Positions 1 through 8,862 of a DNA stretch of 64,000 bases are shown piece after piece; the first letter of the stretch is position 1, and the number at the start of each line of letters is the position of its first letter. The DNA is from Bacillus sp. ZZV12-4809 (lineage in GTDB: Bacteria; Bacillota; Bacilli; Bacillales; Cytobacillaceae). The DNA lies in contig NZ_VCRN01000013.1 of NCBI RefSeq assembly GCF_009849585.1, forward strand, positions 1-64,000, given 5' to 3'. The position numbers and the translations under genes are program-made. The notes beneath the pieces were generated by a model. It saw nothing but the letters and a program-made list of their open reading frames with translations, was not told the origin of the DNA and did no database searches.

Positions 1-2142
1 GAGAAAACGGTCACCATAGAAGAGTGATGATGCCCAAAATAGAAGAGGCGATGAGAAAACGGTCACTATAGAGGAATGATGGTGCCCAAAACAGAAGAGG
101 CCTAGAGAAATCGGTCACCATAGAAGAGTGATGATGCCCAAAATAGAAGAGGCGCCGAGAAAACGGTCACTTTAGAGGAGTGATAGCGCCCAAAACAGCA
201 GTGGCGATGAGAAAACGGTCACTATAGAGGAGTGATGATGCCCAAAACAAGAGAGGCGCCGAGAAAACGGTCACTTTAGAGGAGTGATAACGCCCAAAAT
301 AGGAGAGGCGTTGAGAAAACGGTCATTATAGAGGGGTGATACCGCCCAAAACAGAAGAGGCGCCGAGAAAATGGTCACTATAGAGGAGTGATGATGCCCA
401 AAACAGAAGAGGCGTTGAGAAAACGGTCACTATAGAGGAATGATGGTGCCCAAAACAGAAGAGGCCTAGAGAAAACGGTCACTATAGAGGAGTGATAACG
501 CCCAAAACAGAAGAGGCGTCGAGAAAACGGTCACTATAGAGGAGTGATGATGCCCAAAACAGAAGAGGCGTCGAGAAAACGGTCAGTATAGAGGAGTGAT
601 AGTGCCCAAAACAGAAGAGGCGTAGAGAAAACGGTCACTATAGAGGAATGATGGTGCCCAAAACAGGAGTGGCCTAGAGAAAACGGTCACTATAGAGGAG
701 TGATGATGCCCAAAACAGAAGAGGCGTTGAGAAAACGGTCATTATAGAGGAGTGATGATGCCCAAAATAGAAGAGGCGTAGAGAAAACGGTCACGATAGA
801 AGAGTGATGATGCCCAAAATAGAAGAGGCGATGAGAAAACGGTCACTATAGAGGACTGATGGTGCCCAAAACAGAAGAGGCCTAGAGAAAACGGTCACGA
901 TAGAGGAGTGATGATGCCCAAAAGAGAAGAGGCGCCGAGAAAACGGTCACTTTAGAGGAGTGATAACGCCCAAAACAGGAGAGGCGATGAGAAAACGGTC
1001 ACTATAGAGGAGTGATGATGCCCAAAACAGGAGAGGCGTCGAGAAAACGGTCACTATAGAGGAGTGATAACGCCCAAAACAGGAGAGGCGTTGAGAAAAC
1101 GGTCATTATAGAGGAGTGATAAAGCCCAAAACAGAAGAGGCGCAGAGAAAACGGTCACTATAGAGGAGTGATGATGCCCAAAACAGAAGAGGCGTTGAGA
1201 AAACGGTCACTATAGAGGAGTGATGGTGCCCAAAACAGAAGAGGCCTAGAGAAAACGGTCACTTTAGAGGAGTGATAACGCCCAAAACAGAAGAGGCGTT
1301 GAGAAAACGGTCACTATAGAGGAGTGATGACGCCCAAAACAGAAGAGGCGCCGAGAAAACGGTCATTATAGAGGAGTGATACCGCCCAAAACAGAAGAGG
1401 CGTTGAGAAAACGGTCACTATAGAGGAATGATGGTGCCCAAAACAGGAGTGGCCTAGAGAAAACGGTCACTATAGAGGAGTGATGATGCCCAAAATAGGA
1501 GAGGCGTTGAGAAAACGGTCATTATAGAGGAGTGATAACGCCCAAAACAGAAGAGGCCAAGAGAAAACGGTCACTTTAGTGGAGTGATAACGCCCAAAAC
1601 AGAAGAGGCCAAGAGAAAACGGTCACTATAGAGGAGTGATGATGCCCAAAAGAGAAGAGGCGATGAGAAAACGGTCATTATAGAGGAGTGATAGCGCCCA
1701 AAACAGAAGAGGCCTAGAGAAAACGGTCATTATAGAGGAGTGATGATGCCCAAAATAGAAGAGGCGCCGAGAAAACGGTCACTATAGAGGAGTGATGATG
1801 CCCAAAAGAGAAGAGGCGATGAGAAAACGGTCACTATAGAGGAGTGATAGCGCCCAAAACAGAAGAGGCGACGAGAAAAGGGTCACTATAGAGGAGTGAT
1901 GATGCCCAAAACAGAAGAGGCCTAGAGAAAACGGTCACTTTAGTGGAGTGATAACGCCCAAAACAGAAAGGCGTTGAGAAAACGGTCACTATAGAGGAGT
2001 GATGATGCCCAAAACAGAAGAGGCGTTGAGAAAACGGTCATTATAGAGGGTGATAACGCCCAAAACAGAAGAGGCCAAGAGAAAACGGTCACTTTAGTGG
2101 AGTGATACCGCCCAAAATAGTAAGCCCCAAGAAAATGGTCTC
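1..2142. repeat. Tandem array of a 52-bp repeat (array 1)
   Basis: About 41 head-to-tail copies with an almost invariant 52-bp period. Typical units open with GAGAAAACGGTCACTATAG and close with GCCCAAAACAGAAGAGGC. Most variation falls in the 2-4 bases before CCCAAAA (GATG, GGTG, AACG, ACCG, AGCG) and in the last three bases. Many units contain the inverted repeat TCACT-N7-AGTGA. There are no spacers and no long open frame. Copies near 1960, 2050 and 2100-2140 carry 1-2 bp deletions and decay, so the right edge is here. The left end runs off the window. Related in sequence to the array at 40280-41390. Confidence 0.95.
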
Positions 2143-2175
2143 TAAAGAAAACATTAAAAATTGCAAATCTGCCTT

Positions 2176-2586
2176 TCAGCTATTGTCTAGAAGTTTTCGA
2201 AGAGCTCGGGTATTTTCTTCATCCAACGTTCCCAATGCATTTTTTTCTTTGTGATAAATCACAACAGTCCCATCTTTCTTGCCGAACCAGAGGGAATACT
2301 CAGTCAATCTCTCCGGCATATTTTTATCATGAGTAAAGAATAAAGTAGCTGTCATATCTTCTTTTTCAGCCATCTGAGGCTTTATGTCTAACTCCCATTC
2401 AACTTTTGAGATTAGGTTTCTGAATGATTTAATCTTTTCTTCTTCAGTTATGATGAACTCTTGCTCACATTTTTCTTCTATGATGTCAACTCTGGTCAGC
2501 TGATCAAGGTCAAATTCATTTGAGGCATCTTTAGAACATGCGCATAAAAGTAAGATAATTATAATGGACTTTTTTTCATTTAACAT
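2176..2586 (-). CDS. Small putative lipoprotein, unknown function
   Basis: A 136-residue protein with a short hydrophobic N-terminus (IIIILLL) followed by the lipobox-like LCAC, so it is probably exported and lipid-anchored at the membrane surface. The rest is charged, with no domain I recognise. It stands alone between repeat array 1 and a candidate RNA gene. The start is odd. GGAGG lies directly against this ATG with no spacing. A second ATG 7 bases downstream has ideal spacing but is out of frame: it runs into a 7-A tract and would need one more A to give a normal MKKKSIIII signal peptide. Either the first ATG is used, or the tract has lost a base by mutation or sequencing error. Confidence 0.6.
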   Translation of the reverse strand: MLNEKKSIIIILLLCACSKDASNEFDLDQLTRVDIIEEKCEQEFIITEEEKIKSFRNLISKVEWELDIKPQMAEKEDMTATLFFTHDKNMPERLTEYSLWFGKKDGTVVIYHKEKNALGTLDEENTRALRKLLDNS

Positions 2587-2671
2587 CCTCCGATTGATTC
2601 TGCCGTGTAAAATATATTCAACAATAATTCTTTAACTCCTTTTTAATACAAAAAAAGGCTGAGCATGCCCA

Positions 2672-2700
2672 TTGAAAAATCCGCAGACATCCGTTAATAT
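2672..2700 (+). promoter_or_regulatory. Predicted sigma-A promoter of the RNA/leader region
   Basis: TTGAAA (2672-2677), a 17-bp spacer and TAATAT (2695-2700) match the sigma-A consensus well. Transcription would start near 2707 and run into the structured segment that ends in a terminator at 2943. Confidence 0.5.
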
Positions 2701-2706
2701 ATAAAT

Positions 2707-2943
2707 ACAAGCTGCATTGTTCGTAATCATAATAAAGTTTTAACCTTTAAGCTGTAATAGGGAGTTTTACATTGAAACGGGAATGACAGGCCTCCGTCTA
2801 TATGACAAGGAGGACAGGCAGGAAGGTTTCTGCGAACACCCACTTTGAGGAGTGGTGGTTTAAAACTTTCTTATCATTATTTACGGCAATGGCGGCTGTA
2901 CATACTGTAATTAAACCAGTTCCCAATGGGAGCTGGTTTTTTT
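2707..2943 (+). ncRNA. Candidate structured RNA: small RNA or attenuator leader
   Basis: A promoter-to-terminator unit of about 235 nt without a reading frame of note. It shows nested helices: GAAAC near 2773 can pair with GTTTC near 2826, around CCTCC/GGAGG. A near-perfect hairpin follows in AACACCCACTTTGAGGAGTG with its GTGGTT arm (about 2840-2865), then the terminator hairpin. General shape and size recall Firmicute 6S RNA, but I cannot confirm the family, and it could equally be a leader controlling the zinc-ribbon gene at 3007. I saw no hallmark of T-box, SAM, lysine, cobalamin or FMN riboswitches. Confidence 0.4.
2913..2943 (+). terminator. Intrinsic terminator
   Basis: AAACCAG...CTGGTTT with an inner TCCC/GGGA pair and a 3-nt loop, followed by a T tract. 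It ends the candidate RNA and lies 64 bp before the zinc-ribbon gene. Confidence 0.85.
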
Positions 2944-3006
2944 GCGTTTAGAAATTCGAATTCTGGTTAAACCAAGATAAACGACACATAAACAGGAGAT
3001 GTAAAA

Positions 3007-3147
3007 ATGAAGGAAATTACAGTACAGAGATATTGCGAAGTCTGCGGTAAAGAGACTGCCCATATCGCAAGGGAAGATGCATTGGAAATTGAATACATCT
3101 GCAAGGAATGCAATCATGAGGAAGACGTAATTAAATCGTTTTTCTAA
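3007..3147 (+). CDS. Small zinc-ribbon protein, 46 aa
   Basis: A 46-codon frame with an ATG behind AGGAG (7-nt gap). It has two CxxC knuckles: Y-C-E-V-C-G near residues 10-14 and I-C-K-E-C-N near 32-36, separated by about 18 residues. This is the layout of a single rubredoxin-like zinc ribbon. Such mini-ribbons occur in Bacillaceae, but I know no function for this one. The stop is followed within 20 bp by the promoter of the dioxygenase gene, so it is probably its own unit, possibly fed by read-through of the 2913-2943 terminator. Confidence 0.7.
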   Translation: MKEITVQRYCEVCGKETAHIAREDALEIEYICKECNHEEDVIKSFF

Positions 3148-3161
3148 GGCCCCGGGATTTA

Positions 3162-3190
3162 TTGACATCAGCCAAAAGCCGTGATAAAGT
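3162..3190 (+). promoter_or_regulatory. Sigma-A promoter of the dioxygenase gene
   Basis: Perfect -35 TTGACA (3162-3167), 17-bp spacer, -10 TAAAGT (3185-3190). The predicted start point near 3197 lies inside the palindrome at 3196-3213. Confidence 0.7.
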
Positions 3191-3195
3191 AAAAA

Positions 3196-3213
3196 TATCT
3201 CGAATTAAAGATA
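3196..3213. promoter_or_regulatory. MhqR-type operator
   Basis: TATCTCGAATTAAAGATA is an inverted repeat (TATCT...AGATA). It resembles the MhqR box described in B. subtilis for quinone/catechol-stress genes (ATCTcgaAtTCgAGAT). It overlaps the predicted transcription start, where bound repressor would block RNA polymerase. The regulator gene is not in the window. Confidence 0.6.
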
Positions 3214-3252
3214 TTTTATTTTAAGATAGATCACAAAGGGGAGGAAGTCCAC

Positions 3253-4230
3253 TTGAATTCATTAAAAGGCATACATCATGTAACTGCCATCACAAGCAGT
3301 GCGGAAAAAAATTATGAGTTTTTCACATATACATTAGGAATGCGTTTAGTAAAGAAGACCGTCAATCAGGATGATATTCAAACATATCACTTATTTTTTG
3401 CTGATGATACAGGAAGTCCGGGAACGGATATGACATTTTTTGATTTTCCTGGAATTCCAAAGGGCTCTCACGGAACAGATGAAATCTCGAAAACATCATT
3501 CCGGGTTCCGACAGATGAAGCACTTGAATATTGGGTAAAGAGATTTGACCGCTTAGAGGTCCCTCATTCCGGCATTCAGGAGCAGTTCGGCAAGAAAACT
3601 CTTTCATTCACTGATTTCGATGATCAAAAATACCAATTGATCTCGGATGAAGGCAATAAAGGAGTCCCATCAGGAACACCATGGCAGAAGGGGCCTATCC
3701 CGCTTGAATATGCGATCACCGGCCTGGGGCCGCTTTTTGTAAGGGTGGCTCAATTTGATTACTTTAAGGAAATGATGGAGAAAGTGCTGCACTTTAAGGA
3801 AATAGCCCAAGAAGGAGATTTCCATTTATTCGAAGTAGGTGAAGGCGGAAACGGGGCACAGGTGATTGTGGAACATAATTCATCTCTTCCCCAGGCGCGC
3901 CAGGGCTACGGAACCGTTCATCATGCCGCTTTCCGCGTCGAAGATAAAACTGTTCTCGAGAAATGGGATCAGCATTTGAGAGGCTTTGGTTTCCAGACTT
4001 CCGGGTTTGTCGACCGCTTCTTCTTCGGTTCCTTATATTCCCGGGTTGCTCCGCAGATTTTATTTGAATTTGCAACAGATGGACCTGGCTTCATGGGTGA
4101 CGAGCCTTATGAAACACTTGGAGAAAAGCTGTCATTGCCGCCTTTCCTTGAACCGAAAAGAGACAAGATTGAAAGCTATGTCCGCCCGATCGATACAGTA
4201 AGAAGCACGGAGGATTTTGTAAAAGAATAA
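3253..4230 (+). CDS. Ring-cleaving dioxygenase of the VOC/glyoxalase family (MhqO/MhqA-like)
   Basis: A 325-residue protein of two vicinal-oxygen-chelate halves. It opens with GIHHVTAITSSAEKNYEFF, the signature of the B. subtilis MhqA/MhqE/MhqO family, which is about 310-316 aa long. Likely metal ligands are His8/9, the His pair in TVHHAAFRV in the second half, and Glu in ILFEFATDGPGF. The family is cytoplasmic and induced by quinones and catechols, whose hydroquinone products it is thought to cleave. Start is TTG with GGGAGG 9 nt upstream. The gene has its own promoter with an MhqR-like operator and is monocistronic, followed by a weak terminator-like hairpin (about 4233-4297). Confidence 0.88.
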   Translation: MNSLKGIHHVTAITSSAEKNYEFFTYTLGMRLVKKTVNQDDIQTYHLFFADDTGSPGTDMTFFDFPGIPKGSHGTDEISKTSFRVPTDEALEYWVKRFDRLEVPHSGIQEQFGKKTLSFTDFDDQKYQLISDEGNKGVPSGTPWQKGPIPLEYAITGLGPLFVRVAQFDYFKEMMEKVLHFKEIAQEGDFHLFEVGEGGNGAQVIVEHNSSLPQARQGYGTVHHAAFRVEDKTVLEKWDQHLRGFGFQTSGFVDRFFFGSLYSRVAPQILFEFATDGPGFMGDEPYETLGEKLSLPPFLEPKRDKIESYVRPIDTVRSTEDFVKE

Positions 4231-4338
4231 CCTGGCCAAAGGCAACTGTCATTCCACTGCTTGAACGCATTGGAGGACAGCGGCCTTTTTTTGCGTTATA
4301 ATGGAGGGTATTATTTTTAGAAATAGGAGCAGAGAGCA

Positions 4339-5577
4339 GTGGAGAAACATAAAAGCAAATACAGGTGGCTCGTCTTTGGCGCGGTTTTATTTGCCTATTT
4401 TTTGATCGTGAGCCAAAGGACAGCTCCTGGTTTAATTACAGATCAATTAATGAAGGAATTCGGAGTGACAGCTGCGGCGATTGGGCTTCTGACAAGCATC
4501 CAATTTTTTGCCTATGCCAGCCTTCAGGTGCCGATTGGAATATTATCCGACCGTTTTGGCCCTAATGTATTCTTAATCGCCGGAACTCTTCTGAACGGAA
4601 TAGGGACGTTATTATTCAGCTTTGCAGCGAATGAATACATACTTTTCGCGGCAAGGATGCTGGTTGGAATAGGAGATGCGACGATTTGGATAAATGTTGT
4701 CATCATTTTGGGCACATGGTTTAAGGTAAATGAATTTGTAAAGCTGCTTGGCTTTGCGGGCATGTCTGGAAGCTTTGGATTTTTGCTCGCGACTGTACCA
4801 TTCTCCATTTGGATTTCCATATGGGGCTGGCGCATTCCATTTTTGGCAGTCGGCATTATTTTGACCATCCTTTCCGGATTGCTGTATATCATCTTAATCT
4901 GGCAGCCAGCGCGTATGGGCATAGAGCCTAAAAAAAAGAAAGATAGGAAAGAGATAAAAGAAAAAACAGCAAGCATATTAAAGAGAATATTTACTGACCG
5001 GCAGGCTTGGGCCACATTCTTCTGTCATTTTGGCCTGGTGGGCACATATGTTGGGTTCATCGGTTCATGGGCTGTACCGTATGGCATGGACATGTACGGC
5101 CTGAGCCGTTCCGATTCCAGCCAGCTTGTTATGTTCGGATTGTTTGGTGCCATCATTGGTGCTCCATTAATGAGCTTTATATCTGGCCGTATGGGCAGCA
5201 TCAAACGCCCATATCTCTTTGCCCACACAATCGCCGTACTTGGATGGGCAGCTTTTCTTGTATTTCAGGGCAAACCGCCATATCCGCTCCTGATTGTGCT
5301 TTTCCTGATCATGGGGTATGGAAATGGGGCAAGTACGCTGACATTTGCGATGGTCAGAAAATCCTTTGACATTCGGGATGTAGGTGTCGTTTCAGGTTTT
5401 GCCAATACGGGCGGTTTTCTGAGCGCCGTACTGCTGCCATTTATTTTCGGAAAAGTATTGGATACCTTTGAAGCAGGCTACCAATATGGATTTTTTATCC
5501 CGGTTATCTTCTCACTGATGGGCCTGATGGGTGCAGGGTTAATTAAAGAAAAAGACCGACGAATGGCTAAAGGGTAA
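4339..5577 (+). CDS. MFS transporter
   Basis: A 412-residue membrane protein with about 12 hydrophobic segments and the MFS loop motif GILSDRFGP after helix 2, repeated in degenerate form (ISGRMGSIKRP) in the second half. A charged K/E/R-rich loop in the middle (about residues 196-212) separates the two six-helix bundles. Substrate is not predictable; the subgroup resembles organic-anion or cyanate-type permeases. Start is GTG with GGAG about 10 nt upstream. It follows the dioxygenase by about 110 bp and is probably transcribed alone. Confidence 0.88.
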   Translation: MEKHKSKYRWLVFGAVLFAYFLIVSQRTAPGLITDQLMKEFGVTAAAIGLLTSIQFFAYASLQVPIGILSDRFGPNVFLIAGTLLNGIGTLLFSFAANEYILFAARMLVGIGDATIWINVVIILGTWFKVNEFVKLLGFAGMSGSFGFLLATVPFSIWISIWGWRIPFLAVGIILTILSGLLYIILIWQPARMGIEPKKKKDRKEIKEKTASILKRIFTDRQAWATFFCHFGLVGTYVGFIGSWAVPYGMDMYGLSRSDSSQLVMFGLFGAIIGAPLMSFISGRMGSIKRPYLFAHTIAVLGWAAFLVFQGKPPYPLLIVLFLIMGYGNGASTLTFAMVRKSFDIRDVGVVSGFANTGGFLSAVLLPFIFGKVLDTFEAGYQYGFFIPVIFSLMGLMGAGLIKEKDRRMAKG

Positions 5578-5758
5578 TACTGAGTCCAAGGATGGCATGT
5601 ATGTCTTAATGTGATTGGACGACTGCTTGATGGAGAAGGAGAAGGCAGCAAGTAGAATGGAAAAAGTAGTATGAAGAATATAAAGCCGCAATTTAAAACA
5701 TATAGCACTGATAAATTATCTCATGGATCTTACGAAACCAATGGATAAATAACATTCT

Positions 5759-5794
5759 AAAAAAGGCCGGGGTCAAAAACCTCAGCCTTTTTTT
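5759..5794. terminator. Bidirectional intrinsic terminator
   Basis: AAAAAAGGC...GCCTTTTTTT hairpin with A and T tracts on both sides, placed between the convergent MFS (+) and AraC-type (-) genes. Confidence 0.85.
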
Positions 5795-5815
5795 ACGTGT
5801 GTAATACGGAATTAT

Positions 5816-6694
5816 TTAACCCTGTTTTTCGTTATCTTTCTTCTTTACTGCCATCCATATCTCACTATATACATTCTCCGATGTACCGTTGTACTTTGTA
5901 AAAGATATTCCAGGCAGATCGGCTGGTTCATACTCTGATGAAGGCAGCCATTCAGAATAAATTTTTGCGGTAGTTTCTTGAAGGGTAGAAGGAAATGGTC
6001 CCTTGTTTGGGAAAATGGCCCATACACTTTCTTCTATTGTAATTTGTTCCAGATCATCGAATGGATTTTCCTGTGTAGTCGCAAAGCCGATCATATGTGT
6101 TAAATGCCCTTTTTCTTCCAAGAAGCCATCATCAAAATCATACGATACATTCAGCACTTGATGGGGGTATAAATCGGCTAATTGATGCATTTCTTTTCTT
6201 TGCTGTTCCGAAATCGTTTTGGCCAGTTCGACGATAGCATTATTTTCACCTTCGAATTGAATTGGGACCCTTTTTGATACTCCAACGATATTAAATTTCT
6301 CCTTCTTTTCAATCTTAAATTCCATCGATATTCCTCCTTTAATATCCATAAAGAATGTGAATTTGGGAAATGACTTTTGAATTTTATTTTTAATAACCTC
6401 TGAAGGCAAAAAACCATTCCATTCCCGAAAGGCTCTTGAAAATCCTTCAATGGATTGATAGCCATATTTGTAGGCAATATCGGTCACTTTTGCTCCGTTT
6501 ATCAGTTCAGCATTCGCAGCCGATAATCTCCTATTTTTGATGTATTCATTCAAAGACATTCCGGCCATATATGAAAACATTCTTTTGAAATGATAGTCGG
6601 ATAGCCCGACAATTTTTGATATTTGCTTCCCGGAGATTTCTTCGGTCAAATGCGCTTCAATATAATCCATTAACTGATTGAATTGGTGTAACAT
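5816..6694 (-). CDS. AraC-family regulator with GyrI-like effector domain
   Basis: A 292-residue protein. Residues about 8-105 form two AraC helix-turn-helix motifs (ISGKQISKIVGLSDYHFKRM; VTDIAYKYGYQSIEGFSRAF). Residues about 125-288 form a GyrI-like/SRPBCC small-molecule domain, including the typical IPIQFEG-like segment, YDFDDGF and WAIFPNKGPFP. This layout (HTH first, GyrI-like second) matches Rob- and BmrR-like regulators that sense drugs or lipophilic cations. The target is unknown; the convergent MFS gene is a candidate. CAT at 6692-6694 follows a purine-rich RBS (AAGGAGGGAAATG on the coding strand). Confidence 0.88.
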   Translation of the reverse strand: MLHQFNQLMDYIEAHLTEEISGKQISKIVGLSDYHFKRMFSYMAGMSLNEYIKNRRLSAANAELINGAKVTDIAYKYGYQSIEGFSRAFREWNGFLPSEVIKNKIQKSFPKFTFFMDIKGGISMEFKIEKKEKFNIVGVSKRVPIQFEGENNAIVELAKTISEQQRKEMHQLADLYPHQVLNVSYDFDDGFLEEKGHLTHMIGFATTQENPFDDLEQITIEESVWAIFPNKGPFPSTLQETTAKIYSEWLPSSEYEPADLPGISFTKYNGTSENVYSEIWMAVKKKDNEKQG

Positions 6695-6842
6695 TCATTT
6701 CCCTCCTTACAAATACATCATATCGATAATATTCATCATTCACTCGATATTTTATATACGGATTGTATCGGACCCAAATCTATTATACAATTCAGCTTTG
6801 TTAGTATAAGGGAGCTTTCAGCTTACTATGCTATTTTGACAA

Positions 6843-6881
6843 GAAAAAAAGCACACCTATTAATATGTTAAAGGGTGTGCT
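6843..6881 (-). terminator. Intrinsic terminator of the M14 peptidase gene
   Basis: Read on the minus strand, GCACACCC...GGTGTGC is followed by TTTTTTTC. It lies about 25 bp beyond the peptidase stop codon. Confidence 0.85.
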
Positions 6882-6905
6882 CAGTCATATGCTATTTAGA
6901 TCGTT

Positions 6906-8555
6906 TTATTTTAAGAAAGGTTTCATGTTAGATTTCTTTGGATCAATTGTAAATCGGTAAACCGGCAATTCCTGCCCGACTTCAGAAGGGATGTAGCCGA
7001 ATGTCGTGTAACTGTCTACGGATTCAGGCTCGAGCGAGAGGGAAAGCAGGTTGGTTTGAGGCTGCGCTGTTAAAAATACATAGCTGCCTTTTGGGAACGT
7101 AATGTCCTTCTTCGTCAGCTCGGTTTCAACTTCTACAAGCTCTCTGCCTTCATATTTCCCTGCACCTTCCTTAGAAGTTACTGTAAAGCCTTCAGCAGGA
7201 AGCTTGACATTTTTCGGAAGCTTAAAGCCCTGTATTCCTTGTGCCTTTAATTTTTCCGCGATGTCCTCATGACCCGGCTTTATTAAATAAGCAGTAGGTC
7301 TATCCCTTACCAAAGTAGGCTCTGCATCGGTAGCACTTAAGTAGTTAACAGGGATATCCTGAACCGTGCCGGTTGCGATGTCTACCATTTCCAGTGTTTC
7401 ATTCTCTAATTCTTTGTTTTCACTATCAATGATGATCGGATCATTGTCATTTGGCAGCAAGCCCTTTTTGATCAGATTCAATCTTTCAAATGCAACCAGA
7501 TTTTTGATTTGTCTTGCATGGCTGGCTGTCTGCTTCAAAATGCTCTCATGAGTAGCAATTTGGGCGTTCACTCTGCGCTCGAAATCTTCACGGCCGATGC
7601 CAATGCCTCTGCTTTCTACGAGGAAGGAGAATGCAGGCTGAAGCCCGAATGAATTGCGGCCAATCCTTGGTTCGGTGGAGCCTTCAATAATCTCAATTTC
7701 ACCCTGGTCATCCAGGCCGGCTGTATAGTAGATTTTTGCGGAGATGCCTTTACTTTCAAGCTCTTCCATGGCAGGTTCGACGAATAAACTATCAGATGTT
7801 TGTCGGATTTTTTCAGGGATATTGAGGTTTCGGCCAGACTGGATCAAAATATCGTGATACTTCAATGCACCCTGTTCGCCTACCTGGTCGAAAGCGCTGC
7901 TGTACACAGAATATTCATGAGCATCAATAACGACTTCAGGTGAATATTTATTGAATTCATCATGTATGGCCTGAACCTCAGGTGATTCAAGCTTGATATG
8001 ATCACGGTTACCGTCAAGTCCGTTGGCAAGCTGTCTTTTAAAATCAAAAGAACCATCAGGATTCACCCTTGGAATGACGATCACATTGATATCATCCAGA
8101 ATCTCTTTGCCTAAATCCCCTGTAAGTCTATTTGCCAAAGCAAGGATGGATTCACCGCTGGCTGGCTCGTTGCCATGGATCTGGCTCTGAACCCATACAA
8201 TCGGCTTTTTGGATAAATAGCCCGGTTTGATCTTCTTGTCCTTTGTGAAATAAAGGGCTGGTATGTCACGGCCTTCCTGAGATGTTCCGATCGTTTTCAC
8301 AGTGAGGAATGGGCTTTTCGCTTCAAGCTGTTTTATGTATGACATCATTTCTTCCTGAGAAGTGAATGCTTCGCCCTCTCTGGCAAAAGCAGGAGTATTA
8401 TCCTTTACTTCAATGGCAGGGAATAGGTGTCTGACCTGTTCAGGCTGGCTGTATGTTTTCCCGTAGTAGGGAGTTTCAGCCTGGACGGCAGGTGCAGCCA
8501 GTAAGGCAGCTGACAGAATGACCGGGATCGTGCGTTTTTTTACTAGTTTTTTCAT
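6906..8555 (-). CDS. Secreted M14 zinc carboxypeptidase
   Basis: A 549-residue protein with a Sec signal peptide (basic start, hydrophobic residues about 9-22, AVQA|ETP cleavage). The M14 catalytic domain spans about residues 65-345. Zinc ligands are His127 and Glu130 (QIHGNEP) and His213 (IDAHEYS); the catalytic base is Glu314 (LVESRG). About 200 residues follow the catalytic domain, rich in beta structure and probably a C-terminal accessory domain. It should remove C-terminal residues from peptides or peptidoglycan stems outside the cell. Monocistronic, with its own promoter and terminator. Confidence 0.9.
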   Translation of the reverse strand: MKKLVKKRTIPVILSAALLAAPAVQAETPYYGKTYSQPEQVRHLFPAIEVKDNTPAFAREGEAFTSQEEMMSYIKQLEAKSPFLTVKTIGTSQEGRDIPALYFTKDKKIKPGYLSKKPIVWVQSQIHGNEPASGESILALANRLTGDLGKEILDDINVIVIPRVNPDGSFDFKRQLANGLDGNRDHIKLESPEVQAIHDEFNKYSPEVVIDAHEYSVYSSAFDQVGEQGALKYHDILIQSGRNLNIPEKIRQTSDSLFVEPAMEELESKGISAKIYYTAGLDDQGEIEIIEGSTEPRIGRNSFGLQPAFSFLVESRGIGIGREDFERRVNAQIATHESILKQTASHARQIKNLVAFERLNLIKKGLLPNDNDPIIIDSENKELENETLEMVDIATGTVQDIPVNYLSATDAEPTLVRDRPTAYLIKPGHEDIAEKLKAQGIQGFKLPKNVKLPAEGFTVTSKEGAGKYEGRELVEVETELTKKDITFPKGSYVFLTAQPQTNLLSLSLEPESVDSYTTFGYIPSEVGQELPVYRFTIDPKKSNMKPFLK

Positions 8556-8589
8556 TGGTTAACTTTCCTCCTCTTCTCATTTAAAACCT

Positions 8590-8619
8590 ATAATAGATTA
8601 ATAGAGTTTTTAGTGTCAA
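8590..8619 (-). promoter_or_regulatory. Predicted sigma-A promoter of the M14 peptidase gene
   Basis: On the minus strand: TTGACA (8619-8614), an 18-bp spacer and TATTAT (8595-8590), about 35 bp before the start codon. Confidence 0.55.
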
Positions 8620-8823
8620 AAGATTTAGAATAGTATAAAATGAGGAGTTTAAAATTAAATTTCTATTAATAAAAGTTAGTGTAGGTGATTAGTTCTAAAA
8701 TATTTCGAAGAACGAAATAGAAGAACGTGTAACTAGCAAATATTCCCTACCTTCTTTCTCCCTAAAAACAGTGCTTTCGGTGGGGGAGTAAAAGAAGAAA
8801 TTTATAAATTTTCTGAAAATAAG
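8620..8823. other. Intergenic stretch with one dyad
   Basis: AT-rich DNA between the divergent M14 and acyl-CoA dehydrogenase genes; I find no gene. It contains a perfect 7-5-7 inverted repeat TATTTCG-AAGAA-CGAAATA at 8701-8719 that could be an operator of unknown owner. Confidence 0.5.
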
Positions 8824-8851
8824 TTGATTAATTTTCGAGATTGTTTATACT
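8824..8851 (+). promoter_or_regulatory. Predicted promoter of the acyl-CoA cluster
   Basis: TTGATT (8824-8829), 16-bp spacer, TATACT (8846-8851). The predicted start near 8858 is directly before the palindrome at 8863-8878. Confidence 0.6.
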
Positions 8852-8862
8852 AAACTTGTAAC

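Noticed and set aside
1..2142. CRISPR array
   Set aside because: The whole 52-bp unit repeats without unique spacers, the unit is too long for a direct repeat alone, and no cas genes are present.
2840..2943. T-box leader
   Set aside because: AGGAGTGGTGG resembles part of a T-box only superficially; the conserved AGGGTGGNACCGCG and a tRNA-linked gene are missing.
2911..3168. 85-codon frame on the minus strand
   Set aside because: It runs antisense through the terminator and the convincing zinc-ribbon gene on the plus strand and has no ribosome site.
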